From: Kiritimatiellia bacterium
Lineage (GTDB): Bacteria > Verrucomicrobiota > Kiritimatiellia > JAAZAB01
NCBI GenBank assembly: GCA_028715905.1
Contig: JAQUQV010000027.1
Location: 1 to 33,061, forward strand
Direction: 5' to 3'
Length of the DNA: 33,061 bases
Positions 17,834 through 26,217 of this stretch are shown here, one piece after another. Position numbers and translations under genes: made by a program. How positions within the stretch are numbered: the first letter of the stretch is position 1; the number at the start of each line of letters is the position of its first letter. The notes under the pieces are model-generated. The model had not been told where the DNA came from and searched no databases. It saw only the letters and a list, made by a program, of their open reading frames with translations.

Positions 17834-20689
17834 CTATTTAACCAGTTGTTTAAGTTTGATGATTTCATCGGCAATGCGCCGGCGGGCGGCGTTGGCCGTT
17901 TCGTCCGTAACATTGCCGGGCGCGAGATAGCAATTGCCGGTCTGCGCGTCGGCGCCCCAGGGCATTTCGTTCAACAGGTCTGCCAGCATTTTTTCAGCCG
18001 CAGCAGTTTCTTTTTCCCGCTCTTTCTCCCTGGCGCGCAGAATCCATTGTTTCAGGGTGTGAATATACTTGTAATCGTCAATCCCCTCGCGAATGCCTTC
18101 CCACTGCAGGGTTGAAATAGTCGCTTCGTTGGAGGTGATATTGCGGGCGGGGTAGGCAATGATGGAGTTTTTGGGAGCGGCGCGCATGTCGGATTCGTCC
18201 CAGTCTATCCAGGGCGTGCCCTTTATGTATTGCCAGGACCAGGAAATATGCGCCCGGGCGCCGGTTTTATAAAAGAGGAATCCCGCCAGGTAACGGTTTG
18301 GCAGCAGTCCTCCCTCTTGGATGCCGTAAACGCCGGCGCCGATGTAGCAGAGGTCCACGTTATGCCGGTTGGCCAGCTGCGTGAACTTGCGGCAATCGTT
18401 CCCGGTGTTGGCCAGGATGCTGTTGGCGTCAACGTTCAGATACGGGAACAATTTTTCCGCGGCGTCAAGCGGATACACCGTCATAAATGTTTTGACGCCC
18501 GCCGCCCGGGCCAGCTTGAGCTCCCACAAGGTTTTCCGCATTTTATCCGAGTCCGCGCCGTTCTGGTGCGGTTCGTCCGTGCCCTGGAAATACCAGTTTG
18601 TCACGCCGGCCATCCCGACAATAAGGTCAATGGTTTTCAGGTATTCCTTGAACTCGTTTTGAAACGCGGGGTCTTTCATTTCGTCAAAGAGGAAGTCCGG
18701 CATGTTTTTGCCGCGTTTTTTATCCAGGATGACGTTTTCGGGGTTAAGGAAAAGTATCAGCGGTCCGGTGAACCCGGTCTCCTTGAACAGGCGCGCGGTG
18801 CGGGCGGCGTTTTCAAATTCGTTATAAACGCGTTTGTCGCCCTCCAATCTGTTGGAATCCCAGGGCATATCCCAGATTCCGGTGATGCCGTATTCCTTCA
18901 TGTCGTCCAGATAACGCCGCAGTTCCGCTTCCGTGTAATGATGGCCCGTCCATGGCCGTTCATAGATGCCGCCCCGGTAGCGTTCCATGAGGTTGGAATA
19001 CATCACCCAGTCAATACCGTCCGGCTGTTCCAGATCAAACGGCATGACCTCCAGGCGAAAAATCATGGTTGCGGGCGGCAGGTTGGACGGCGCAATCCGC
19101 AGTTCCGCCCTGTATATTCCCGGTTCGGTCTGCGCGGGGATTTTCACCTGGAGCCAGAACCCTTCGGTCGTTTCCGCGGCAACGTCAATTTTGTCAAAAT
19201 TTTCCAGCAGTTCCGGGATCACGTAATAACCTGATCCCCGTTCGGAGCAGCGCTGCGGCCAGCATTTGACGTGTTTGACGCGGACGGCGTCTTTGCCGAT
19301 TGAATCGCCGGCCGCGTTCTTCAAGTCGCCGTCCAGGGCGATTGACAAGGCCTTGATGTCCTTCAATCCGTAGACCATAAACCAGGCGGCGGCGTATTGC
19401 CCGGGCGCCGCGAAGGCGCTGATTTCATAGCCGGCTTCTTCCGGTTGGGGGATGCTGTCCGGGTAATATCCGCGGATGTTTTTCCGGATATACGGAATAT
19501 AACCTTGCTCGCCGTGCCGCTGTTTCAACTCGCCGGCCAGCGGCGGGTCTTGTTTTTCCCGGCGGGGCCGGTGGATATAAGCCGTTTCGCCGTAGACAAT
19601 GGTCTCTGCCTCGTCCGCGCCAAGTTCCTCCAGGCGCAGGTCGTCAAGCCAGACGGTACCCGTTCCATGATGCTGGCAATATAACCGCACCTGGCCGGTC
19701 GCGGCCGGCGTCCGGAATACGAATTCGCAGGGATTCCAGTCATAGGTTCCGTCGCGAATTTTTAATATTTCCATTTTTTTGTTCTTTTGCCCGACCATGT
19801 AGCAGTTGAGCCGGGCGGAGCGGAGGTTCTCGGCTCTGGCGAACAAGGTCAGTTTGTAGTTTGTGTTGCCCTTGACTTCCAGGTTTTTCGGCGTGAAACA
19901 ACCGCCCCAGGATCCGGGGCTTTCCTTCTGGAGCAGCTTGATCCTCAGCGACTGTTTGCCTTTGTGTTTGACTTCCGTGTCAAAGACCGTTTCGTAATCG
20001 TGGTTGTCCGGCGGAAAATGCCTGATGGTCCAGAAAGACCTTGCTTCAAAGCCAAGCAGGTCGGATAAGGAGGCGTTAGCGGCTTCCGGCCCTTCCGGCG
20101 GGGGGACTTTCATGAAGACTTTTACGGCGGAAATCGGCAGGGCCTGTTCCTTGTCGGCGCCGATTGCGAAAGAGTAATTTTGCTTGCTGTCCATTTTCAG
20201 TTTGCCCGGCGCCGCTTCTATTTCAACGGTTTTCCATTGATTATCGGCCTTCCCGCCGAATTCAGATATTTTTGCAAAGCCGCCGTCTTCGCCGGACCAG
20301 GCCGAGAATTGCGCCGGCGCGGATAAAACATCCTTGAAGTCAATCTCCACGAAGACGGGATGTTTCGGACTGCCCTGGCCGTCGGCCAGGAACGCGCTTG
20401 CCTCAATCAGGGCGCGTTGGCCCGGCGACTCCGCTTTCCTTATGGCGCGGTAGGTGGTCTTTCCCTCGCGGGCCTGCTCGCTCCAGAAGTCCCGCGGCGC
20501 GACGTGCAGGGGGATATACCACTCAAAATCGTCGGACCCCTTGGACTCAACGCCGTCGTTCGTTCCCAGCCGGCGGAAATGGCCGGTCTCTTGATTCGTG
20601 TCTATTTCGGCGCCGCTTGCTCCGGCGGCGGCCGCCAGGCAGATGGCCGGGCCGATCAATCTCCATCCGATTGCGCAGTTTATGTTCAT
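17834..20689 (-). CDS. Secreted GH123/DUF4091-like protein with N-terminal beta-sandwich binding modules
   Basis: The product has 951 residues from the ATG at 20689. That start gives a signal peptide (WRLIGPAICLAAAAGASGA) and an ATGA overlap with the upstream GH123 gene; an in-frame extension to 20743 would bury the signal. Modules are an N-terminal sandwich (about 35-200), a CBM4/9-like jelly roll (about 210-357, with TVWLDDLRLEELG), a GH123 N-terminal sandwich (about 400-555) and the catalytic barrel (about 557-905). The barrel has Asp705-Glu706 (YFQGTDEPHQ) and the QWEGIREGIDDYKY signature (863-875). The GH123 mechanism uses such an Asp-Glu pair with help from the substrate acetamido group, so a 2-acetamido sugar is the expected target. 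It is the tandem paralog of the next upstream gene. Confidence 0.88.
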   Translation of the reverse strand: MNINCAIGWRLIGPAICLAAAAGASGAEIDTNQETGHFRRLGTNDGVESKGSDDFEWYIPLHVAPRDFWSEQAREGKTTYRAIRKAESPGQRALIEASAFLADGQGSPKHPVFVEIDFKDVLSAPAQFSAWSGEDGGFAKISEFGGKADNQWKTVEIEAAPGKLKMDSKQNYSFAIGADKEQALPISAVKVFMKVPPPEGPEAANASLSDLLGFEARSFWTIRHFPPDNHDYETVFDTEVKHKGKQSLRIKLLQKESPGSWGGCFTPKNLEVKGNTNYKLTLFARAENLRSARLNCYMVGQKNKKMEILKIRDGTYDWNPCEFVFRTPAATGQVRLYCQHHGTGTVWLDDLRLEELGADEAETIVYGETAYIHRPRREKQDPPLAGELKQRHGEQGYIPYIRKNIRGYYPDSIPQPEEAGYEISAFAAPGQYAAAWFMVYGLKDIKALSIALDGDLKNAAGDSIGKDAVRVKHVKCWPQRCSERGSGYYVIPELLENFDKIDVAAETTEGFWLQVKIPAQTEPGIYRAELRIAPSNLPPATMIFRLEVMPFDLEQPDGIDWVMYSNLMERYRGGIYERPWTGHHYTEAELRRYLDDMKEYGITGIWDMPWDSNRLEGDKRVYNEFENAARTARLFKETGFTGPLILFLNPENVILDKKRGKNMPDFLFDEMKDPAFQNEFKEYLKTIDLIVGMAGVTNWYFQGTDEPHQNGADSDKMRKTLWELKLARAAGVKTFMTVYPLDAAEKLFPYLNVDANSILANTGNDCRKFTQLANRHNVDLCYIGAGVYGIQEGGLLPNRYLAGFLFYKTGARAHISWSWQYIKGTPWIDWDESDMRAAPKNSIIAYPARNITSNEATISTLQWEGIREGIDDYKYIHTLKQWILRAREKEREKETAAAEKMLADLLNEMPWGADAQTGNCYLAPGNVTDETANAARRRIADEIIKLKQLVK

Positions 20690-23196
20690 TTGTTTAAAAG
20701 CCGGACCAGGCCGGTGATTTCCAGGGCAATTTCCTCCCGGCATTCATTGGCCGCGGTGTCCGTGAAATTGCCGGGATCAAGATAATAGTTGCCGATTTTA
20801 AAGGCGTTTTCTGAGTCGCGGAAAACTTCCGGAATTCGGCTTAAAATGGCGTTCAGCTTGTTTTCCGCGGCGTCGGCGGCCTCGCGCAGGCCGTTCTTTC
20901 TTGCCAGCGCGATGTAATGCCGCAGGGTGTAAAGGTATTTATAATCGGTGATGCCCTCGCGGATGCCTTCCCATTGAAGGGTGGAAATATAAGATTCGGG
21001 CGCGTCCGCGTTCCGGGCGGGATAGGCGATCATGCTGCTTTTTCTTTCGCGGTAATTATTTTGTTTAAACTCATTGAAAGCATCGCCTTTTACCCTTTGC
21101 CAGACCCAGCTGACATGCGCCTCGCCTTCCGTCTGGGCGAAGCCGAATCCCGAATGGAAACGGTTCGGCATGAGTCCGCCTTCCTGGCCCGTGTAACATC
21201 CTCCGCCCAGATACCAGAATTTCGTTCCGGCCGCCGCCAGCATTTTCAGGTTTTTTACGGTGGGGCCGGCGCTGATATCAGCGTTCAGGAAGGGAAGGAA
21301 TTCCATGGCCTCCCTTTCGTCTTTATACATGAGATAATAGGTAAGGCAGGTGTTGACTCCCAGGCTGCGCATGATTTTGTAAACCCAGAGCGTGCGCCGG
21401 TAAGTGTCGCTGTCGGGCGGCGGCTCGTCCCGCCCGTAAAAGCACCATTTCAGGCCCGGCGCGCGTTCTTTGATAAAGGCGTCAATCAGGGGAACCGCCT
21501 GGCGCAGTCCGGCTTCCACTTGGCTTTTCCACGGATCGCTGAAGACCGCGTCCTTGACGCCGAGGGCTTTTGCCACGGACTGTTCAAGATTGAACTGGAA
21601 CCAGAAGGCGACGGGGCCTTTCAGGCCGGCCTGGTTGTATATTTTCAGAATGTCGTTCAAATAATCCGACTGAAATTCCGTGATTTTTCCGTGGGGGGCC
21701 GCGAGACTGAAGGTTTTTGATGAGGTGAAATTGAGGATCAAGCCGGAAATGCCGTAGTCTTTGAACAGCTCCAGCATTTCCTTCTGCTGGTCAATCTTTT
21801 TATCCGGATAGGGGTCAATGTACATCAACCAGTGTTTGTCATCCGGCTCTTCCAGCTTGAAAGGCAGGATGGCAACTTCAAACGGAATATCCGCGAGTTT
21901 GTCGCCGGCCTGGGTTTCAATGGCGAGCAGGCCTTTGTATTTGCCTGCTTTCGCCGCGGGACTTGTCCTGAAATCAACCCAGAACGTGCAGGATTCGTTT
22001 TGGCGGAGAAGGACGTCGTCAAATCGCTCAAGCAGTTCGGGGATGATGTAATAGGACCTTGTCGCCCAGATCGGCATTTGCGGCCAAAAGGCCGCTTTTT
22101 TTACCCGGATTTCCCGGGTCAATTCAAGCGCCTGTCCGGATTCCTCCGCCGGCGGCGCCGCGCGGATTTTCAGATCGGGCAGGTCGCGCAGGGCGTGCAG
22201 GCTGAAATAAAAGGCTTTCCGTTCGCCCGGCGCCGCGGCAAGCTTGATTGCGCCGGTGATTTCCTCCTTCTGGGGAATACTGTCGGGATAGACCAGACGC
22301 GGGTCCCGTTGAAAAACCAGGAAACCGGTTCTGTATTCCGGCGAGAAAAGCCGGCGGAAGAAAGAGACCTGCGGACGGGGCGGATCCGGCTCGGTGTTTC
22401 GCGGGGCGTAAAAATATTTCTTGCCGTCAAATTCAAAGATTTTCTCCGTGTTGTATGACTTATATTCGGCGCAGGAATTTTTTATCCGGAGTTCATCAAT
22501 AGCAACGTGCGCCAGGCGCGCGCCGGATTTTGCGTTTCCAAAAGTCTTGCCGCGCCCCACGATCAGCTCTTTCGGCGGGGACTGCCAGCGGCCGGGTAGT
22601 TCGCCCACTGTGCTCATTTTGCCGTTCACCATAATGGCGATGATGTTCGCCTCGCCGCCGAAAATGCAGGCAATATGGAGCCATTCGCCGCGTTTAAACC
22701 GCTGGGGATGGCTGAAGGCAAAAGCCGCCTTTTGATCGGCCCGCCAGCAGAAGGTGAATACCTGCTCGCGCTTGTCGTAAAAGGCGTACATGCTGTTTTT
22801 ATACACATCCTGAGGCTTATCGGCGGCGTCGCAGCAGAATAAAAAACAATATTGCTCCGGCGCCTTGTCATGATCAAAATCGGGCCTGATCCACATTTCA
22901 ATCAGGCCGCAGTTGAAATCAACGTTGCCTTCCGTTGCGATTTTGAGGCAGTTTTGCGGGTCGTCAAAGCCGGTCAGCGCCCGGCCGAATTTGCCGTCGG
23001 TTTGCATGATTTTTCCGCATTTTTCAATTTGCGGATTGCCCCGGGCAAAGTCGGCCTGATCGCCGATGTTATCAAAATGCGCCAGGAAAAGCGTGTTGTC
23101 GTCGGGAATGAATTTCTTGTCCCATTCCACGGCGGCTTGTGAGGCGGCAATGGAAGCAACGAGACAGATCAATCCGGGAAAAAGCAATCTTCGCAT
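20686..23196 (-). CDS. Secreted LamG-domain plus GH123/DUF4091-like protein
   Basis: The product has 836 residues from the ATG at 23196 (AGGGAATAATACC before it). This start gives a signal peptide (MRRLLFPGLICLVASIAASQA); a frame extension to 23256 adds 20 non-signal residues and is rejected. Residues about 28-245 form a concanavalin/LamG-type sandwich (FLAHFDN; GKFGRALTGF; LIEMWIRPDF; GEWLHIACIFGG; VAIDELRI). The GH123 sandwich (about 300-450) and barrel (about 455-800) follow, with Asp590-Glu591 (FYGRDEPPP) and the QWEGIREGITDYKY signature. Its GH123 half matches the downstream neighbour closely, including PELLERFD against PELLENFD and SMIAYPARN against SIIAYPARN. The two differ in the binding module. 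It is likely exported to act on glycans. Confidence 0.88.
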   Translation of the reverse strand: MRRLLFPGLICLVASIAASQAAVEWDKKFIPDDNTLFLAHFDNIGDQADFARGNPQIEKCGKIMQTDGKFGRALTGFDDPQNCLKIATEGNVDFNCGLIEMWIRPDFDHDKAPEQYCFLFCCDAADKPQDVYKNSMYAFYDKREQVFTFCWRADQKAAFAFSHPQRFKRGEWLHIACIFGGEANIIAIMVNGKMSTVGELPGRWQSPPKELIVGRGKTFGNAKSGARLAHVAIDELRIKNSCAEYKSYNTEKIFEFDGKKYFYAPRNTEPDPPRPQVSFFRRLFSPEYRTGFLVFQRDPRLVYPDSIPQKEEITGAIKLAAAPGERKAFYFSLHALRDLPDLKIRAAPPAEESGQALELTREIRVKKAAFWPQMPIWATRSYYIIPELLERFDDVLLRQNESCTFWVDFRTSPAAKAGKYKGLLAIETQAGDKLADIPFEVAILPFKLEEPDDKHWLMYIDPYPDKKIDQQKEMLELFKDYGISGLILNFTSSKTFSLAAPHGKITEFQSDYLNDILKIYNQAGLKGPVAFWFQFNLEQSVAKALGVKDAVFSDPWKSQVEAGLRQAVPLIDAFIKERAPGLKWCFYGRDEPPPDSDTYRRTLWVYKIMRSLGVNTCLTYYLMYKDEREAMEFLPFLNADISAGPTVKNLKMLAAAGTKFWYLGGGCYTGQEGGLMPNRFHSGFGFAQTEGEAHVSWVWQRVKGDAFNEFKQNNYRERKSSMIAYPARNADAPESYISTLQWEGIREGITDYKYLYTLRHYIALARKNGLREAADAAENKLNAILSRIPEVFRDSENAFKIGNYYLDPGNFTDTAANECREEIALEITGLVRLLNK

Positions 23197-23272
23197 GGTA
23201 TTATTCCCTTCATTAATGTTTTTCCGGCTCCCATGGCCTTTGATCTCCTCATGCATTTTTTTTCAGTTTTGC

Positions 23273-24766
23273 CTATGTGGGGGCGTATTTCTTAAAAAGA
23301 ATTCCGATTTCCGCAAGGTTATCCTCTTTTTCAAGCTGCATGACCAGATCAAACAGGCGCGCGCTGTCAGCCGGCGGCAAGCTGCCCCTGATGCAACGGG
23401 ATAATTTGGCGAACAATTCCTGATCCGACAATCTGGTTTCCCCCCACCAGGGATCGCCCTTGGCCCGTTTTTTATCCCTTTTATATGTCTTGTCTTTAGT
23501 CAGGATTTCCACCGTGGCGGGGATTTCTTTCGGGAATCCGCAGGCATAAACATCCTCAACGCCGGTAACCAGCGCCTCGCCCGCCGGATAGACGAACACC
23601 TTTTTCATGAAATCTCGGATCCTGGCGTTCCGCAGATGGCCGGTTTCATGCCATTCGGCATTGAGAGGGATATGATAAATTACCTTGGCAAAATTCAGCG
23701 GCAGATTATGGGTGAACGGCATATCGGAATCCTCCGGAAGTTCCCGGGCCGAAAAACCGACCGCGTGACTCGGCCTGACGTAGACATTAATCCGCTGCAC
23801 ATCCTCGGGACACAGGCGATGTTCGTCCGCCAATTCGGCAAACGCTTCCAGCGGGGCGTGCGTGTATTTGCAACAGGGGTATGTTTTAAAGGCGGCATCC
23901 AAAATGTGCCATTTTTCCCCCAGATGTTCCGTCAGTTTTTCGTTGTCCGGATGGTCAATGTCCATGACGGCCGCATAACCATCCCTGCCGTCCAGGACAT
24001 AATGCGAGGATTTATATCCCTTCCAGCCGAAAAGGGCGGCCATGATGCCGGTGTGAGTTGACCAGCCGGCGTCGCAATATTTATTCATTTCATCGCAGGG
24101 CGCGACGGTCATGATTGACCTGGTCAGACAGGGCGCGAAGTGGCCGCAATTTCCGAAAGCGTTTTTCAAGTTCTGCGTTGTCAATCGCAGGGCATGGGCC
24201 GCGGACGCCATGGCCGCAAAAGCATTTGCCGCATAAACCTGCCGGCTGCCCCGGGTGGTCAGGAGTCCGCGCCGCACGCGCCAGAACATGAAAGAAAGGC
24301 AGATTCTGGCCGCCACGTCATATCCCAGCGCCACGGCCGCAATCAGGCGTTTCCCCGATATCTGCGCGTATTCGCCGGCCGCCAACGCCCCGAAAACCGT
24401 CTGCGGGGCGAAATGGGCAACGTTCATATAGCAATCGTCAAAATCCAGGGCGTTCGCCATTTTGGCGTTTACCATGCCGGCCAGCGGAAATGGCCGGGAA
24501 ACTTTTTGCCCGATAACGCTTGCCTGCGGCGCGCCGCCGAACAGGTCGGCAATTTCAAGGTTGATCCGCGAGCATTTCGCCGCGGCCCCCGCAAAACCAG
24601 CCGCCAGGGTGTCCACCAGCAAACGTTTTGTTTCCAGCACGACTTTTTCCGGCAGGCGCTCGTAATCAAAACCGGCCACGAACTCCGCCAGCACCTGTGT
24701 GCGCGAATGGAGGTTGCCGGTTGTTTCGGGAAACTGATTGACGTAATCCCGTTTAACGTTTGACAT
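23273..24766 (-). CDS. MmgE/PrpD family protein (2-methylcitrate dehydratase-like)
   Basis: The product has 497 residues, the usual family length. It shows the helical N-terminal domain signatures LLVDTLAAGFAG and ALDFDDCYMNVAHFAPQTVFGALAAGEYA, and the C-terminal alpha/beta domain with CKYTHAPLEAFAELA and a late EILTKDKTYKRDKKRAKGDP segment. Members include 2-methylcitrate dehydratase, cis-aconitate decarboxylase and an iminodisuccinate epimerase, so the substrate cannot be read from family alone. The rest of the methylcitrate pathway is not nearby, and a role in dehydrating or epimerising a sugar-derived acid is only inference. It starts 6 bases after the esterase stop, with no clear RBS, which suggests coupling. 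Confidence 0.85.
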   Translation of the reverse strand: MSNVKRDYVNQFPETTGNLHSRTQVLAEFVAGFDYERLPEKVVLETKRLLVDTLAAGFAGAAAKCSRINLEIADLFGGAPQASVIGQKVSRPFPLAGMVNAKMANALDFDDCYMNVAHFAPQTVFGALAAGEYAQISGKRLIAAVALGYDVAARICLSFMFWRVRRGLLTTRGSRQVYAANAFAAMASAAHALRLTTQNLKNAFGNCGHFAPCLTRSIMTVAPCDEMNKYCDAGWSTHTGIMAALFGWKGYKSSHYVLDGRDGYAAVMDIDHPDNEKLTEHLGEKWHILDAAFKTYPCCKYTHAPLEAFAELADEHRLCPEDVQRINVYVRPSHAVGFSARELPEDSDMPFTHNLPLNFAKVIYHIPLNAEWHETGHLRNARIRDFMKKVFVYPAGEALVTGVEDVYACGFPKEIPATVEILTKDKTYKRDKKRAKGDPWWGETRLSDQELFAKLSRCIRGSLPPADSARLFDLVMQLEKEDNLAEIGILFKKYAPT

Positions 24767-24772
24767 GTTTTT

Positions 24773-26179
24773 TCAACTGTCTTCGTTCTGTTTTTTCGGG
24801 TTTGTTGCCGCCGGTGGGACCGATTCTCCCATGCCGAGCTGGCCGGGAATCCACTTGTTCAGAAAAACATAAAATGGCTTCACAGCGTCATGCTTTGTAA
24901 GCGGCGCCGCAAAGATCCGCTTGGGCGCCTTGATTTCGTTGTAGGCGGAATATACCGAGCTGGGAGGACAGGTGGTGTCAATAAAACCCACCGAGAGAAC
25001 GGACGGACATTTGATTTTGCGCGCAAAATTGACAACGTCAAAATAGGGCGACATTTTCAGGCGCAGGGACTTTTCTTCTTCGGCGCCGCGGACCAGCGCG
25101 GGCCAGCCCGCCCCGCGGCCGGCCATGTGTCCCGCGTGATCGCACATGGCCGGCACGTTTGCCGCCACTGCCGTTACCTGGGGGTTGAAGCCGGCCATTA
25201 TTAAAGATAATCCGCCCCCCTGGCTGCTTCCTTCCATAACCAGATGCCGGCCGTCAAAGTCCGGCCGGGCCGCCAGGTAAGTCAGCGCCCGGTCTATGCC
25301 GAGAATAACCCTGCGGAAATAATAACGCCGGCGGTCCGGCGCCCCGATTTGCATATACATTCCGTTCTTGTTGATTTTGTTATAAAGTTTCTTGCTTTCT
25401 TCGGGCGAAAGTCCGACCTCGTAATCATGAATCCCGAGCTGGAGCGCCAATACTCCCTTGGCGCCCCAATCGCAAACGTTCGGAACGCACGGGTTTTTTC
25501 CGGCCGGCTGTATGGTCACGTACCCGGGGTAGGGCGGCTGCAATCCTTCCGGGACGCTCAAAAAGCCGTAGATGCGCGTGTTGTCAAGATTCGCGAAACT
25601 GATCAGATAGCATTTTTGTTTCGCGTTGGAATATTTTTCCAGGGGCGCCAGCCTGACGTCGGCCGGAATCTTCGCCAGCTCGGCCCGGCCTTCCCTCCAG
25701 AACGCGTCAAAGTCATCGGGCACAATCGCCGTGGTCTTGATGCGTTCCGGCTCAAAGCCGGCCGCGGCGCAGACGTTTGTTTTCGTTCCCGCATAACTGA
25801 CGTTGCAGCGGAGAAAACCCGGCTCCGCCAGCGTTCCCGCAACGATGACGGACTGATTGCTGAGACCAAGCGTCAGGTTGGTGATAACTTCCCCGCCGTC
25901 GCGCGTCAGACGAACCGAAATGTGTCCTTCCGCCGCCGTCTCTCCCGAAACTTCGGCGGTAATCGCAAAACCGGCCTTTTCCCCGCAGTTGTACAGCGCG
26001 TCTTTCTTGTCGGTTTTGGCCGAAAGGAAAACTTTCCCGGATGTTTCCTGGCGGTTGTCGTCCGCCTGTCCGGCGGGGGCCGGCGCGGTGCTGAAGCTGT
26101 TGGAATGCCCGTTTCCCTGCGCCCGGCCGCCGGCCAGCATCATGGCGCCGCCGATCAGCATGATTGCCAGTATTTTCAT
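24773..26179 (-). CDS. Secreted acetyl-xylan-esterase-like (CE7/AXE1) hydrolase
   Basis: The product has 468 residues from the ATG at 26179, chosen because GAGGA lies 6 bases upstream and a signal peptide follows (MKILAIMLIGGAMMLAGGRA). A frame extension to 26344 overlaps the previous gene and is rejected. Residues about 45-145 form an Ig-like sandwich. The alpha/beta hydrolase (about 150-445) has the nucleophile Ser319 in EGSSQGGGL, the acid Asp401 in GFIDTTCPPSS and His430 in LTKHD, the triad layout of the CE7 acetyl xylan/cephalosporin C deacetylase family. It probably removes acetyl or small acyl groups from glycans or oligosaccharides outside the cytoplasm, preparing them for the GH123-like enzymes; that link is inference. 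Confidence 0.87.
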   Translation of the reverse strand: MKILAIMLIGGAMMLAGGRAQGNGHSNSFSTAPAPAGQADDNRQETSGKVFLSAKTDKKDALYNCGEKAGFAITAEVSGETAAEGHISVRLTRDGGEVITNLTLGLSNQSVIVAGTLAEPGFLRCNVSYAGTKTNVCAAAGFEPERIKTTAIVPDDFDAFWREGRAELAKIPADVRLAPLEKYSNAKQKCYLISFANLDNTRIYGFLSVPEGLQPPYPGYVTIQPAGKNPCVPNVCDWGAKGVLALQLGIHDYEVGLSPEESKKLYNKINKNGMYMQIGAPDRRRYYFRRVILGIDRALTYLAARPDFDGRHLVMEGSSQGGGLSLIMAGFNPQVTAVAANVPAMCDHAGHMAGRGAGWPALVRGAEEEKSLRLKMSPYFDVVNFARKIKCPSVLSVGFIDTTCPPSSVYSAYNEIKAPKRIFAAPLTKHDAVKPFYVFLNKWIPGQLGMGESVPPAATNPKKQNEDS

Positions 26180-26217
26180 GATTATTCCTCGTTTTTCCCG
26201 CCGCGTGCCGCTTCGGA

